A DNA stretch of 64,000 nt from Hygrocybe punicea (GCA_963556145.1 OY744466.1:3906001-3970000), one strand, 5' to 3'; shown: positions 22,324 to 32,613, counted from the stretch's first letter. Numbers and translations are program-made. Notes: generated by a model from the sequence alone, not told the origin.

Positions 22324-22778
22324 AGGAACAGATGCTGTTGGGTGGTCGAGAGCCTGCGTCGCTCCGAGGAACCACTGCAGGGGTTGATACCGTAGGCGGG
22401 ATGCATGCTGCGGGAGTCGGCTATGACCATGAGTCGTCGACATTTAGGACAACTTCACAATCAGGTCTTGATAACGACGCAAGAATACCACTGAACATTC
22501 CTAGATCTTCCTGGGATAGTGTGGGAAATATGTTACCCACCAAACGAGTCAGGGCGACATTCAAGAACACCAGTGACGACCATGTGAAGGTTACGTGGTA
22601 CGACCAGGACGGAAATGTCAAGTTAGATGACAACAGTGGAACTCCGGCTTTGAATCACTCGATTCCTCCAGGTTATACATTGGCAAAAGGGGAAAATCCT
22701 TACATGTACTTACATAGCTTTATAAAGCCCACTTTCCTTGGATTGCACACCAGAATGGGGACGGGTCTTGCAAGGTAA
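22321..22778 (+). CDS. Small protein with beta-rich domain like the vWA gene tail
   Basis: From ATG 22321, a low-complexity N-terminus leads to RVRATFKNTSDDHVKVTWYD, then LDDNSGTPALNHSIPPGYTL. The spacing and key residues match the tail of the vWA fragment at 3523-4438 (VKVTLKNTSEHHIKVDL; APALDALIPPN). The pattern of F-K-N-T-S, alternating V-K-V, Asp-Gly turn and P-P-G recalls the beta domain of VHL-type proteins, but this is a resemblance only. The stop is TAA 22776-22778, unless GTAACC there is a splice donor. It may be the C-terminal part of a larger gene. Confidence 0.4.
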
Positions 22779-23386
22779 CCACAACGGACCTCCGAGAGTT
22801 GGCAAGTGTTCCCATTTCAATCCAACACCTGGGAGAATGGGTATCTGATACAAGAATACCATCAGACTGAGGGAAACTTCTGAGACCCCATCGGAATGGC
22901 AACCTATTCCAAGTAGCTACCAGTGTGATCACAACCATCCAAGAGGCTGGCCAGAGTGCGACACCATTGGCAAGACCTCACCAGTGGTGTTGAGCCATGC
23001 AAGCAGTGATGGGATATGCAAGCGCAGTCCGGGGCTTCCGGCTCCTCTATACATCACACCATATTTGTAAAAAAACAGTGGTATTATTGCAACATGGTGC
23101 ACACAAGGTAAACTAACACGAGAGGTAGGATCGAGGATATGAGAGTTACGAGCAAGAATCTGAAAGCAGGTAGACAGCGGCACAAATAGACAGGTCGATG
23201 CCATGAGAAGTTGTGATTCAGGCGGTGCGGTCCATGAGGAGAAACAGAGGGGAGAATACAGGTTGCGAGCAATGGAAACAGTGTACGAACAGATTGGATT
23301 CACTCGTTCTGGGTGTTTTGAAGACGGGCGGCACGTTGAGCAGCCAATAGAGCAGTCCCAGACGACTCCTTGGGCTGACGATTGCG

Positions 23387-25059
23387 TCATCCTCCCGGTC
23401 GACGTGCTTTGGCACCAAGAACTTGACTGTACAGAGTGATAAGCGTGAATCCAATGAAGCGAACAAGACTTACCTATCCCACCACTCAAGTGTAGCTTCA
23501 CTCCACTCATGATCGTCAAAGAGATCGACAATATGCTTGAAAAACTCGGTCATGTTAAAATTACCATCTTCAATGGCCCATTCTTGCTGGCCATTGAGAA
23601 TGAAACGGACCTGAATTGAATCAGCATCATCATACAGCACACAGAATGCATACTTACTAAAACAGCAATGTAGCCAATGCTGCGTGGCATGACTCGGGTC
23701 ATGCGATTGATGTCAGACACTGACTTCCTGCCTGGAGACGGTCCTGGGGTGGATTTCATCACATTGCGGGCTCCTGTGAATATATGTCGGTAGCAATGCA
23801 AACGTAGAGTTAGCCATGAAACAATACAGGAAAGACATCTTACAGAAAGTAGTAACGGCCCTCTCAACAGGCCTACATCAATGGCACCAGGATCATACCC
23901 TTCCATAGGGTACAAGAACAAGGGCCAGTCATCTGCGAAAACTACAGTCTCACCGTTTTGAACATCGCGGCAAAATCTGTATGATAACCTTCAGTACTTT
24001 GAACCTATTGGTCATCTTGCAACTTACTTTACACGATCAGCATCAAACTCATCCAACATATTGCGTGGGCAAAGCAAGCGGGCAGTTGCATGATTTGCGA
24101 AACCACGGTCACATTTGTTTCGATCACTCGGGCTAATTGGTTCAATACCTGCTACCACTGGAAGGTAAGACATTGCATTGTAGCGTAAAGCTCCAACGTC
24201 ATCCGAGCGAGCGCCACGAGCATGATAATCGATCTCAAGTAGTGTCAGAATCACAGTAGTTCAAGATACAGAATCACTTACAAAGGACGCCATGGCATGA
24301 ATCGTAGTAATGTCACCGTCGTCAACATATTCTTGCATTTGTGCCTTCAGGCCCGGCGCCAACTCCAACAAGGTGTTGTAAATGTAGTTAGCCTCTGCAC
24401 GCTCATCTTCGTCACTGTATGCATATATGCAATATTAGCACCAAGAAATCTTTTAGACGAATGCTTACAGGTCATCCAATACTTCATCTTTCTCCTGTTC
24501 ATCATTCTCATCCAGTCGCAACCCGATCTGACATGCATGTAGCACATTGCCAAAGGGCCCGATAGCACGTGGAAGAAATTGTGCTGCATCAGTATAGGGC
24601 TGTAAGAAGGAGTGTCTACAAAATGTGAATGATAAATATGTCATTCGTTCAGCATCGGAACGGGGACTTACTTGGGTTTTTTGGTTGAAGTGGTCATTAG
24701 AAGTTCATGAAGAGTCTTACTGGTACGTTTGCGTTTGCGATTCTCTGTGGATAAACTATCTTGTCCTTCGTTCTCTGAGCCACTGGATTCTTCTTGGTCA
24801 CTACCATCATTGTCCGAGTCAGTGCTTCCATTCACGCTATCAGCATTCTTCTTGTTAGATTCCCTAGGGATAGTCCTAAACGTGTCGGTAATGATGATTT
24901 GAGTATAAGAATAGTGTACCTAGTCTCTCCCTCATCTGAGTCCTCAGATGAACTTTCGATGACTCGTATGCGTTTCAGGGTAGGCGGAGCGGGAATCTGT
25001 GCTGGAGTCGTCTTAGTGGCAGTCTTGTGCTTTCTGTGAGATTTATGGGAATGGGCCAT
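23387..25059 (-). CDS. Plavaka-1 partner gene (DUF6698-like)
   Basis: Starts MAHSHKSHRKHKTATKT at 25059 and reads leftward through about nine exons with 45-60-nt introns. A Lys/Ser-rich acidic leader (VIESSSEDSDEGE; KRKRTSKTLHEL) precedes the conserved body: FLPRAIGPFGNVLHA, EIDYHARGARSDDVGALRY, DRGFANHATARLLCPRNML, VVFADDWPLFLYP, FNMTEFFKHIVDLFDDHEW, LEWWD. The order RGARxDD, GF..HxxTxRxLCP, DWPxFLY is that of a basidiomycete family I know as DUF6698. It ends with TGA at 23387-23389. It is head-to-head with the Plavaka-1 transposase. The role is unknown; transposon-linked regulation or DNA targeting is speculation. The stretch 22779-23386 holds no gene I can support. Confidence 0.6.
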
Positions 25060-25284
25060 GGTGGTTAGGAAGGAAGCCAGGGGAAAGTGTAAAGCTGGGG
25101 GAGAGTGTAAGCTGGGGGAGAAAACTCGAAGCTGGGGGAGAGCGTAAAGCTGGGGAAGCTTTAAGTAAATAATATTGTGATCTTGTGATACGTCTTGATT
25201 AATCATGTGACCGCGATCGTGTCCGAGTCTTGGACTCTCAAACTTGAACATTTGATGCGGCTCTGGCTGGCTTTGATTACAACA
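25060..25284. promoter_or_regulatory. Shared spacer of the Plavaka-1 divergent genes
   Basis: 225 bp between the two start codons. It contains four copies of a purine-rich AGCTGGGGGAGAG-like unit (25090-25160), suitable as a bidirectional promoter or as transposase-binding repeats. No TATA box is obvious. Confidence 0.45.
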
Positions 25285-26254
25285 ATGGCTCTCTGTATTG
25301 CATGCTGAAAGACATTCTCAGACAACCGTGGGCTTAAAGTACATCTTGGACACTGCAAGAAGAGCCAGGCCTTGACAGCCAATTCAATAAAAAAGCGGGT
25401 TGCAATTGTCGAGAAAGCAAAAATAGAAAAAGCAGCAAAAATACAGAGGACAGAGGACCAGCACCTTGAGGAGGAGCGCCAAGCCTTACGGAAACAAGTT
25501 AACAATGTGTGTACATTATTCTTCTATATTTCGCTGATTTATCACTTAATTTACCCAGGATTTTGAGCCCACGCACGATCTGGAGCCCACAATCATGCAC
25601 GAGGATCCAAAAGAAGATGTACCAGGACTTTACAGTCTGTCTGGCCGTAAATGCAGAGTCCCAAAAGCTCTCAAGGATTTTTTGCCGACAAATATTCTTG
25701 GATTACCATCCCATGTTCCACGCCCCACTCTGCAACGCAAGAAACCTGGAAAGTTAAGAGTTTTAGCTGACCCAGATCCCAACACCTATGCCGAGCCTGA
25801 TGATTTCGCCCAGGACTTTGTTGAAGACCCTACCACCGGCCTAGATGCCGATCATGATCCTCCATCATTTCAAACTGAACCGAACGCATTTGGGGTCTAC
25901 CGCCAATATACTGCCAAGCCCGTCACTGACCCAGAAGATGAAGTTGCTCTGGATTCTTTATGTGACGGACCGACTTTTGCTCGTGCTCCACCTGAAGAAT
26001 CTCGTCAGGACACCTCTCGGCCAAGTGCTGGATTCGGGCGATCCATTACAACCAATTTTTTCGCTCCATTTCTTAATGCAACTGTCTTTCGCTTAATGAA
26101 CTGGTTCTACAGTACGACAAATGCAAAATCCGCTGCAGGATTGGATGACCTAGTGCACGAGGTCATACTAGCTCCGGACTTTGATCGCAAAAGCTTGCGG
26201 ACGTTCAGTACTAGACGTGAAATTAAACGGCTTGACAAGTATGCTGACACAGAG
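25285..26254 (+). pseudogene. Plavaka-1 transposase, piece 1 (N-terminus)
   Basis: Exon 1 is 25285-25506; after a 52-nt intron, exon 2 starts at 25559. The protein begins MALCIAC, then an in-frame TGA (25306-25308), then KTFSDNRGLKVHLGHC. With Arg at the TGA this is a C2HC zinc finger of the kind at Plavaka N-termini. A Lys/Glu helix and a Pro/Asp-rich linker follow, then FGRSITTNFFAPFLNATVF and MNWFYSTTNAKS. It ends at ..YADTE, where Gypsy-2 entered. Confidence 0.75.
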
Positions 26255-26810
26255 TGTCATATCCCATGCAGCTCCGCCGGATTCCGACGAACTCCGCTCC
26301 GGACTTTTCCACCGACTTATCTTATCTTATCTTATCTTATCTTCTCGCGTACGTTATTGTTCTTCTCTTGTTAATTACTATTCTTCCCCATCTCCGTTTA
26401 CTCCGACCTCCTTTTCTCTTCCTCCCCTTTGTTTACTTGTCACCGTACATAGCAACCTTTTATCCCTTTTATTTTCTTCCGAACTCCGGTCCTCTTTCCG
26501 GAGTTCATATTGTCTTCACGTCTCCAAGGACATGACAATTAGTCTACCAAGTATATAAACTAGAACTACAATGTCCTGTAACTCCGTTCAGAAAATCAAC
26601 TTGAGTTCCTTATTTCTTACCCACTCTCAAACTTAAGGCTTTCCCTTAAGCTCATTAGTTATCTTAATACTTAGTCCGGAACTCCGGACTAACTCCGCTC
26701 CGTCCACGTCTTCTCAATACGACTTAAGGAAGTAGTGAACCTACTTCAAGAGTTGACGTCTCCGCTCCTCCGAAGAACTCCGATCCTTCCGGAGTTGCAC
26801 GCCTCTAACA
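26255..26810 (+). repeat. Gypsy-2 5' LTR
   Basis: 556 bp, TG...CA, with a (CTTAT)n tract near 26317 and a TATA box (TATATAAAC) at 26552-26560. The 3' copy is 32736-33291. Confidence 0.95.
26552..26560 (+). promoter_or_regulatory. TATA box of the Gypsy-2 LTR
   Basis: TATATAAAC, 34 bp upstream of G26586, which is the first base of the proposed self-priming segment and so a likely transcription start. Confidence 0.6.
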
Positions 26811-26812
26811 GT

Positions 26813-26823
26813 ATTTTCTGAAC
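26813..26823 (+). other. Self-priming primer-binding site of Gypsy-2
   Basis: ATTTTCTGAAC starts two bases after the 5' LTR and is the exact complement of GTTCAGAAAAT at 26586-26596 in the LTR. This replaces a tRNA-type TGG site. The layout is that of Tf1/sushi elements, whose RNA 5' end primes minus-strand synthesis. Confidence 0.65.
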
Positions 26824-26856
26824 AACTCTTGAGTCGTATTCCCTTTACATTTGATC

Positions 26857-28029
26857 ATGTCTTTCCAAGGCTTCTCCCAACGAAGAACCCCCACACGTTA
26901 TCGACTTACACGACCGGCAAACACCTCATCCCAACGCCCAACGATAACCCCGGTCTCTCCGTTAGAAGAAACTCACACTCCGAGACACGAACCGTTTCCG
27001 CGCCCAGTCTTCGAAGAGAACAATCCTCTCGGACCGGGCAATCCTAATCGCGATGATACCAACCTTGCTGAGGCCATCGCTCTTCTAGCCACTACTCTCC
27101 GAAACAAAGGAGACGACAAGCAACGCACCAAAGTCCGAGAACCGGACACGTTTGACGCCTCCGATCCGACAAAACTCCGCCCTTTCCTGGTTCAGTGTCA
27201 ACTGAACTTCAATGATCGACCAACCGCTTTCCAAACGGACGGCGCCAAAGTCAACTTCGCCCTCTCCTACCTCAAAGGGATCGCACTTGCGTGGTTCGAG
27301 CCTTACCTTTTGGAGAACCCAGATATCGATACCTATCCGCCGGACTTCATGTCCGATTACGGAGATTTCTGCACGGAGTTGCAGAATAATTTCGGACCTC
27401 TGGACCCTAAAGGTAGCGCCGAGAGCGAGTTGGAAAACCTTGTAATGAAGGATAACCAACGAATTGCGAAGTATATCGTCAACTTCAATCGTCTCGCTAC
27501 GCAGACTGGCTGGGACATCGGTGCCTTACGGCATTCTTTTTACCGAGGACTTCCGGATCGCCTCAAAGATCAACTTGCCCAATCCGAGAAACCAAAGAAC
27601 CTCTACGAGCTGAAGGATAAGGCTCAACTCCTTGACGCCCGGTATTGGGAACGGAAATCGGAGATTTCCCGCGCTTCGGGATCCTCTTCTGCTAAAGCCT
27701 CTACTTCCGAGGCCAAGTCTTCAACCGAAAAAGCTTCTGAGAAGAAGTCCCCTGCCAAAACTACCAACTCCGGTAGTACCTCCTCCACCACTCCGAAAAC
27801 CCCTCCTGTCTACGCCGATAAGCTAGGCAAGGATGGTAAACTCAAGCCCGCGGAACGTCAACGCCGCATCGACAATAAACTCTGCATTATATGCGGAGGA
27901 GCCGGACACATGGCCAAGGATTGCACCAAGGCCAAATATTCGTCCACTCGCGTTGCCGCCCGCGCCGCCTCCACTTCCTCCGCACCTCCGGTCTCTAGTT
28001 CCGATTCTCTAGAGGAGCCGGAAAAATAG
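26857..28029 (+). CDS. gag: Gypsy-2 Gag
   Basis: About 390 codons from ATG 26857 (an earlier ATG at 26851 also fits). A basic Pro-rich N-terminus leads to the capsid region with FQTDGAKVNFALSYLKGIAL, AWFEPYLLENP, DFCTELQNNFGP and the helix MKDNQRIAKYIVNFNRLA. A Ser/Lys/Thr-rich linker follows, then a canonical zinc knuckle CIICGGAGHMAKDC (CX2CX4HX4C). Stop TAG 28027-28029. It forms virus-like particles and packages the RNA, by family. The pol frame is -1 relative to gag and overlaps its last codons. Confidence 0.93.
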   Translation: MSFQGFSQRRTPTRYRLTRPANTSSQRPTITPVSPLEETHTPRHEPFPRPVFEENNPLGPGNPNRDDTNLAEAIALLATTLRNKGDDKQRTKVREPDTFDASDPTKLRPFLVQCQLNFNDRPTAFQTDGAKVNFALSYLKGIALAWFEPYLLENPDIDTYPPDFMSDYGDFCTELQNNFGPLDPKGSAESELENLVMKDNQRIAKYIVNFNRLATQTGWDIGALRHSFYRGLPDRLKDQLAQSEKPKNLYELKDKAQLLDARYWERKSEISRASGSSSAKASTSEAKSSTEKASEKKSPAKTTNSGSTSSTTPKTPPVYADKLGKDGKLKPAERQRRIDNKLCIICGGAGHMAKDCTKAKYSSTRVAARAASTSSAPPVSSSDSLEEPEK

Positions 28030-31000
28030 AGAGCAGTCTGCATACTCCGGCACAGGATGTAGGCTGCGTTGAACCTGACTGTGCGCTACCGGAAGTAAAA
28101 CTCAACGCGTCCGCTCTTTCTAACGATTCCTTGACGATTTCTCTTTATCATTCTACTACGCTTATCGTTACCCTTGTGGATTGTGGATCGACGCATTGTT
28201 TCATTGACCCGGAATTTTGTTCCCTTCACAATCTTCCTATTTTTCCTACTGCTCCGAAACGCCTCCGCTTGTTTGATGGTTCCTCCGGTGGAATCATCGA
28301 CAAATGTGTATCTATCTCTGTCCGTTTTTCTACTGGTGAAATTCTAATCTTAGAATTTTTGGTCACTCCGTTGGATCCGTCTGTTTCCGCAGTTCTTGGA
28401 TATAGCTGGCTCGCCAAATACAATCCGTTGATTGACTGGGTCGAGCATAGCGTTAAATTCCGTTCTTCTGATTCCGCGCCTCCGTTGTCGACTCCGGTGC
28501 CTAGCGAGGCACCACTTCCGGACCCTCCAGTACGACCTCCGTCCCCTCCGTCCTCTCCGTCTACTCCGCCTGGACCTTCTTCACCATCCGCCTCGAAGCC
28601 TGACATCTCCTTTGTCAGCGCTCAAGCCTTTTTGTGTGGTTGCGAAGTACCCGGCACTCAGGTCTTCCGTATGGAAGTCCGATTACCTGACGCCACCGGT
28701 CGCTCTGCAAGCTACGGCCCTCCGGAGTCCTCCGAACCCTCCGTGGACCTTCACAATATCCCTGAAGAGTATCACGAATTCGCTGACGTCTTTAGCAAAA
28801 CGAAGGCTTGGAACCTCCCTGAACACCGTCCTTACGACCTCAAAATTAATTTGGAGGATGGTGCAAAACCTCCTTTTGGCCCGATTTACTCTATTTCACC
28901 CTTAGAGCTCGAGACCCTTCGGGAATTCCTTGACAAGAATCTCCGGGCGGGTTTCGTCCGCTCCTCCCGTTCTCCCTGCGGAGCTCCCATTCTTTTCTCT
29001 CGGAAGAAAAATGGAAGTCTTCGACTTTGCGTAGATTTCCGAGGACTCAATCGTATCACGAGGAAGGACCGCTATCCTATCCCTCTTATGGCGGACCTTC
29101 TTGGCGCTCCCCGGACTGCGCGCATTTACACTAAAATCGACCTTAAACACGCCTACCATTTAGTCCGGATTGCCGAAGGTGATGAGTGGAAAACAGCTTT
29201 CCGCACTCGCTATGGCTCGTTTGAATGGTTGGTAATTCCGGAAGGTCTTACTAACGCCCCGGCGGCCTTCCAACACTTCGTCAACGATATTTTTTCCGAC
29301 CTCCTTGACGTCTCTGTCATTGTTTACCTTGACGACATCCTTATTTATTCCGATGACCCCGCTGATCATGTAGACCATGTCCGCGAGGTCCTCCGACGAC
29401 TCCGGAAACACGGCCTCTATGCCAACGCCGAGAAGTGCTCTTTTGGCGTTGACACGGTGGAATACTTGGGTTACATTCTTTCCCCCCAAGGCCTTTCTAT
29501 GGATCCTGCCAAGGTCCAAACTATCCAGGATTGGCCGGAACCCCGGAAGATCAAAGATGTTCAATCCTTCCTTGGATTCGCCAATTTTTACCGGCGTTTC
29601 ATTCCGGACTATTCCTCCATCACTATTCCACTTGCCCGGCTCACTCGTAAAGGGTTACAATGGAATTTCGATGATAAGTGTCGTTCCGCCTTCAATGACT
29701 TGAAATCCGCTTTCATTTCCGCCCCAATCCTTTCCCATTGGTCACCCGAGTTTGACACTCTGGTGGAGACTGATGCTTCCGATTACGCCGTTGCTTCCAT
29801 TCTCTCCGTGCGCCATCCTGACGGTGAAATTCATCCGGTTGCTTTCCGGTCTCGTACCCTTTCGGACTCGGAGTTGAACTACGATACCCATGACAAGGAA
29901 CTCCTTGCCATCTTCGACGCTTTCACTGCCTGGCGGCATTATTTGGAAGGTACTGCTACTCCGGTCGACGTTATCACCGATCACAAAAATTTGGAGTACT
30001 TCTCCACCGTCCGCTTGCTTACCCGCCGTCAAGCCCGCTGGTCGGAGTTCCTTTCCCGCTTCAACTTTGTTATCCGCTTTCGCCCAGGCAAGCTTGGCAC
30101 TAAGCCCGATACCCTTACTCGACGCTGGGACGTCTACGCTAAAGGGGGAGATAGCGACTACGCCAAAGCCAATCCTCACAATTTCTGCCCTGTTTTTGGG
30201 CCGGAACAATTGGCTTCGTCCCTCCGAGCGACTTCCCTCGAAGATGTAGTCCTTGGCGCCGGATTCACCATAGACGTCGATTCCCTTCACTCCGATATCA
30301 TCTCCGGACTACAGGTTGATCCTATTGCCTCCAGACATGTTTCCCGTACCACCTCCGGCCCAGATCCTCGATGGTCTATCGACGATTTAGGTTTTCTACG
30401 CCTCGATAATCGTATCTATGTCCCCGATGTCAATGACCTACGACTCCGGATTTTGCGTTCCAAACATGATCATCCTACTGCAGGACACTTCGGGCAAAAT
30501 AAGACTCTCGAAATCATCCGGCGGGAATACACCTGGCCCGGACTCCGGACTTTTGTCCGTGATTACTGCAAGTCTTGCACAACCTGCGCGAGATCCAAAA
30601 CCCCTCGGCATCGTCCTTACGGATTGCTTAAGCAGCTCCCTATTCCGGAGAAACCATGGAATTCAATTTCCATGGATTTCATCGAACAACTTCCGGACTC
30701 CGAAGGATTTACGGCCATCCTAGTTGTGGTTGACCGTCTTTCCAAGCAAGGGATCTTTATTCCAACTTACGATACGATTACTTCCCCCCAACTCACACAT
30801 CTTTTCCTTATTCACGTTTTTTCTAAGCACGGAGTTCCTAGTCACGTCACCTCCGATAGAGGCACGGAATTTGTTTCCCATTTTTTCCGGTCTCTCGGAA
30901 AGGCCCTCGACATGAAACTCCACTTTACCTCCGGTTATCATCCTGAAGGCGATGGCCAAACGGAACGCGTCAATCAAACCCTTGAGCAATATCTCCGCGT

Positions 31001-31748
31001 TTATTGCAATTATCAGCAAGATAATTGGTCGTCCCTCCTTCCTCTTGCGGAATTTGCTTACAACAACGCTCCAAACACCACTACCGGAGTTTCTCCTTTC
31101 TTTGCCAATAAAGGTTACCACCCTAACCTTTCCGTTCACCCGGAGCGCGACCTCTCCTCCGCCCACGCACGAAAATTCGCTGTGGACCTCGATGAGTTAC
31201 ATCAACAACTTCGACAAACCATCTCTGAGGCACAACAACGTTATCAACACTACGCGGACTTGAAGCGCGCTCCGCCTCCGAACTTCAAGGTTTCGGATTC
31301 CGTCTACGTCAAAGCTGAGCATTTCCGGACTACTAGACCCTCCAGGAAACTTTCTGAGAAGAACTTGGGGCCTTTTGAAGTTATTGCTAAGGCCGGTACT
31401 CACTCATATACCCTCCGTCTTCCGGAGGCTCTCCGCTCTGTTCACCCGGTCTATCATGTCTCTCAGCTCGAACCGGCGACTCCGAATACCATTCCTAACC
31501 GTGTCCAACCTCTGCCTCCTCCGATCGTTGTCGACGGAGAACCGGAGTTTGAGATCTCCGAAATACTCGATTCCAAGATCGACAACCGCCGTCGTGCTTG
31601 CAAGCTACTGTACCTTGTACGTTGGGAGGGCTACGAAGGCACTGACGAAGAAACTTCTTGGATCTTGGCCTCCGAACTTGGACATGCTACTGAGCTTGTT
31701 TCGGACTTTCACTCCGCTTATCCTTTGAAACCGGGCCCGTCCTATTAA
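28026..31748 (+). CDS. pol: Gypsy-2 Pol with chromodomain
   Basis: Open from 28026, in the -1 frame of gag, to TAA 31746-31748, with no stops. Protease: LIVTLVDCGSTHCFID. Reverse transcriptase: RLCVDFRGLN, TKIDLKHAYH, LTNAPAAFQHFVND, catalytic VIVYLDDILIYS. RNase H: VETDASDYAVAS and ITDHKNLEYF. Integrase: zinc domain HDHPTAGHFG with CKSCTTC, then D in SMDFIEQLP, D in VTSDRGTEF, E in DGQTERVNQTLEQY. A C-terminal chromodomain carries FEISEILDSKI, LYLVRWEGY and TSWILASEL; in this clade it guides integration to marked chromatin. It is probably made by -1 frameshifting near GGAAAAATAG. Confidence 0.95.
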   Translation: MESSLHTPAQDVGCVEPDCALPEVKLNASALSNDSLTISLYHSTTLIVTLVDCGSTHCFIDPEFCSLHNLPIFPTAPKRLRLFDGSSGGIIDKCVSISVRFSTGEILILEFLVTPLDPSVSAVLGYSWLAKYNPLIDWVEHSVKFRSSDSAPPLSTPVPSEAPLPDPPVRPPSPPSSPSTPPGPSSPSASKPDISFVSAQAFLCGCEVPGTQVFRMEVRLPDATGRSASYGPPESSEPSVDLHNIPEEYHEFADVFSKTKAWNLPEHRPYDLKINLEDGAKPPFGPIYSISPLELETLREFLDKNLRAGFVRSSRSPCGAPILFSRKKNGSLRLCVDFRGLNRITRKDRYPIPLMADLLGAPRTARIYTKIDLKHAYHLVRIAEGDEWKTAFRTRYGSFEWLVIPEGLTNAPAAFQHFVNDIFSDLLDVSVIVYLDDILIYSDDPADHVDHVREVLRRLRKHGLYANAEKCSFGVDTVEYLGYILSPQGLSMDPAKVQTIQDWPEPRKIKDVQSFLGFANFYRRFIPDYSSITIPLARLTRKGLQWNFDDKCRSAFNDLKSAFISAPILSHWSPEFDTLVETDASDYAVASILSVRHPDGEIHPVAFRSRTLSDSELNYDTHDKELLAIFDAFTAWRHYLEGTATPVDVITDHKNLEYFSTVRLLTRRQARWSEFLSRFNFVIRFRPGKLGTKPDTLTRRWDVYAKGGDSDYAKANPHNFCPVFGPEQLASSLRATSLEDVVLGAGFTIDVDSLHSDIISGLQVDPIASRHVSRTTSGPDPRWSIDDLGFLRLDNRIYVPDVNDLRLRILRSKHDHPTAGHFGQNKTLEIIRREYTWPGLRTFVRDYCKSCTTCARSKTPRHRPYGLLKQLPIPEKPWNSISMDFIEQLPDSEGFTAILVVVDRLSKQGIFIPTYDTITSPQLTHLFLIHVFSKHGVPSHVTSDRGTEFVSHFFRSLGKALDMKLHFTSGYHPEGDGQTERVNQTLEQYLRVYCNYQQDNWSSLLPLAEFAYNNAPNTTTGVSPFFANKGYHPNLSVHPERDLSSAHARKFAVDLDELHQQLRQTISEAQQRYQHYADLKRAPPPNFKVSDSVYVKAEHFRTTRPSRKLSEKNLGPFEVIAKAGTHSYTLRLPEALRSVHPVYHVSQLEPATPNTIPNRVQPLPPPIVVDGEPEFEISEILDSKIDNRRRACKLLYLVRWEGYEGTDEETSWILASELGHATELVSDFHSAYPLKPGPSY

Positions 31749-31758
31749 TTCTGTCTAT

Positions 31759-32613
31759 TTACGATTTTCGCGGACTAATTTCAAGGTTTCCTCCTTTCCC
31801 CAAAAAATCCCCCTCTTCCCACTCCGTTTCCGTCTCCTCCGGCGCGATGTCCTCGGACTCCGGAGTGTACTTCCGGAGCTCGTATGAATTATCTCTGAGG
31901 AACTCTAAGTTCCTCAGATGGTCGGCCCATTGAGCCGCATGTTCGCGGAGATCCTCCACGGTGTCCCATACCCCCTCGCATGCCTCCGCGACCTGTCCCA
32001 ACATCGCCGTGTTTTCTTCTGTCGCCCGGAGCAGCTTGTGAAGAAGCTGCTCCGTCCTCGTCAGCGGTTTCTTTACCGCGGGCTCCACTCCGCGGTACTC
32101 CGATCCGGATTCCTCCTTTTCCTCCTTTTTCTTTTTCTTCTTCACTCCACCCTCTTCACCATCTACCTCGCATCGCGCTTTTCTCTTCTTGCATGCATCG
32201 CAACTCCGCGCCTTTCCGGACGCGGGCCACACGCAGTTTTCCCGGCGTTCCGCGCACGCCTTGCATTGTACGGCCCTGCTTCTGTAGTCAACTCCGGTCT
32301 TTCATTTATGTGCCTTTGCTTACCCGTCTCTTTTTCTCTTCCCCTTCTCCGCACTTGAGGGCCCCTCCTCCGCCGCCTCCACTTTCTTTTTCTCCTCCTC
32401 CGCCGCCGTTTTCTTCTTCATTTCCTCCTCCACCCTTTTCATCGCCTCCGCCTGGATCTTCTGTCTCCTCTCCTCTTCCGCCTTCTTCCTCTCGTCCTCC
32501 GCTTTTCTCTGTTCTTCTGCCTCCTCTTTCGCCCTCATTTCGGCGAATTCGCGCTCCATCTCCTTGATGCGCGCAGCTATCTCTTGCGAGGACGATAATT
32601 GCGAGGACGACAT
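31759..32613 (-). CDS. Antisense Zn2Cys6-cluster gene carried by Gypsy-2
   Basis: Two exons, 32613-32324 and 32281-31759, with a 42-nt GT-AG intron that keeps frame; about 270 residues. The N-terminus is a long charged helix (MSSSQLSSSQEIAARIKEME, EEERRQKIQAEAMKR). The splice joins to CKACAERRENC, ten residues, then CDACKKRKARC, giving CX2CX6CX10CX2CX6C with a basic second half, the exact Gal4-type binuclear zinc cluster spacing. A Lys-rich tract, a helical segment (TEQLLHKLLRATEEN) and an acidic tail follow. It is convergent with pol, 10 bp apart. A DNA- or RNA-binding accessory role is inferred. Confidence 0.75.

Noticed and set aside
22779..23386. Left terminal repeat of Plavaka-1
   Set aside because: Compared by eye with 54852-55500 in inverted orientation; only short, C/G-rich coincidences were found.
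29742..30290. Minus-strand frame opposite Gypsy-2 pol
   Set aside because: Complement of conserved RNase H codons; no independent signal.
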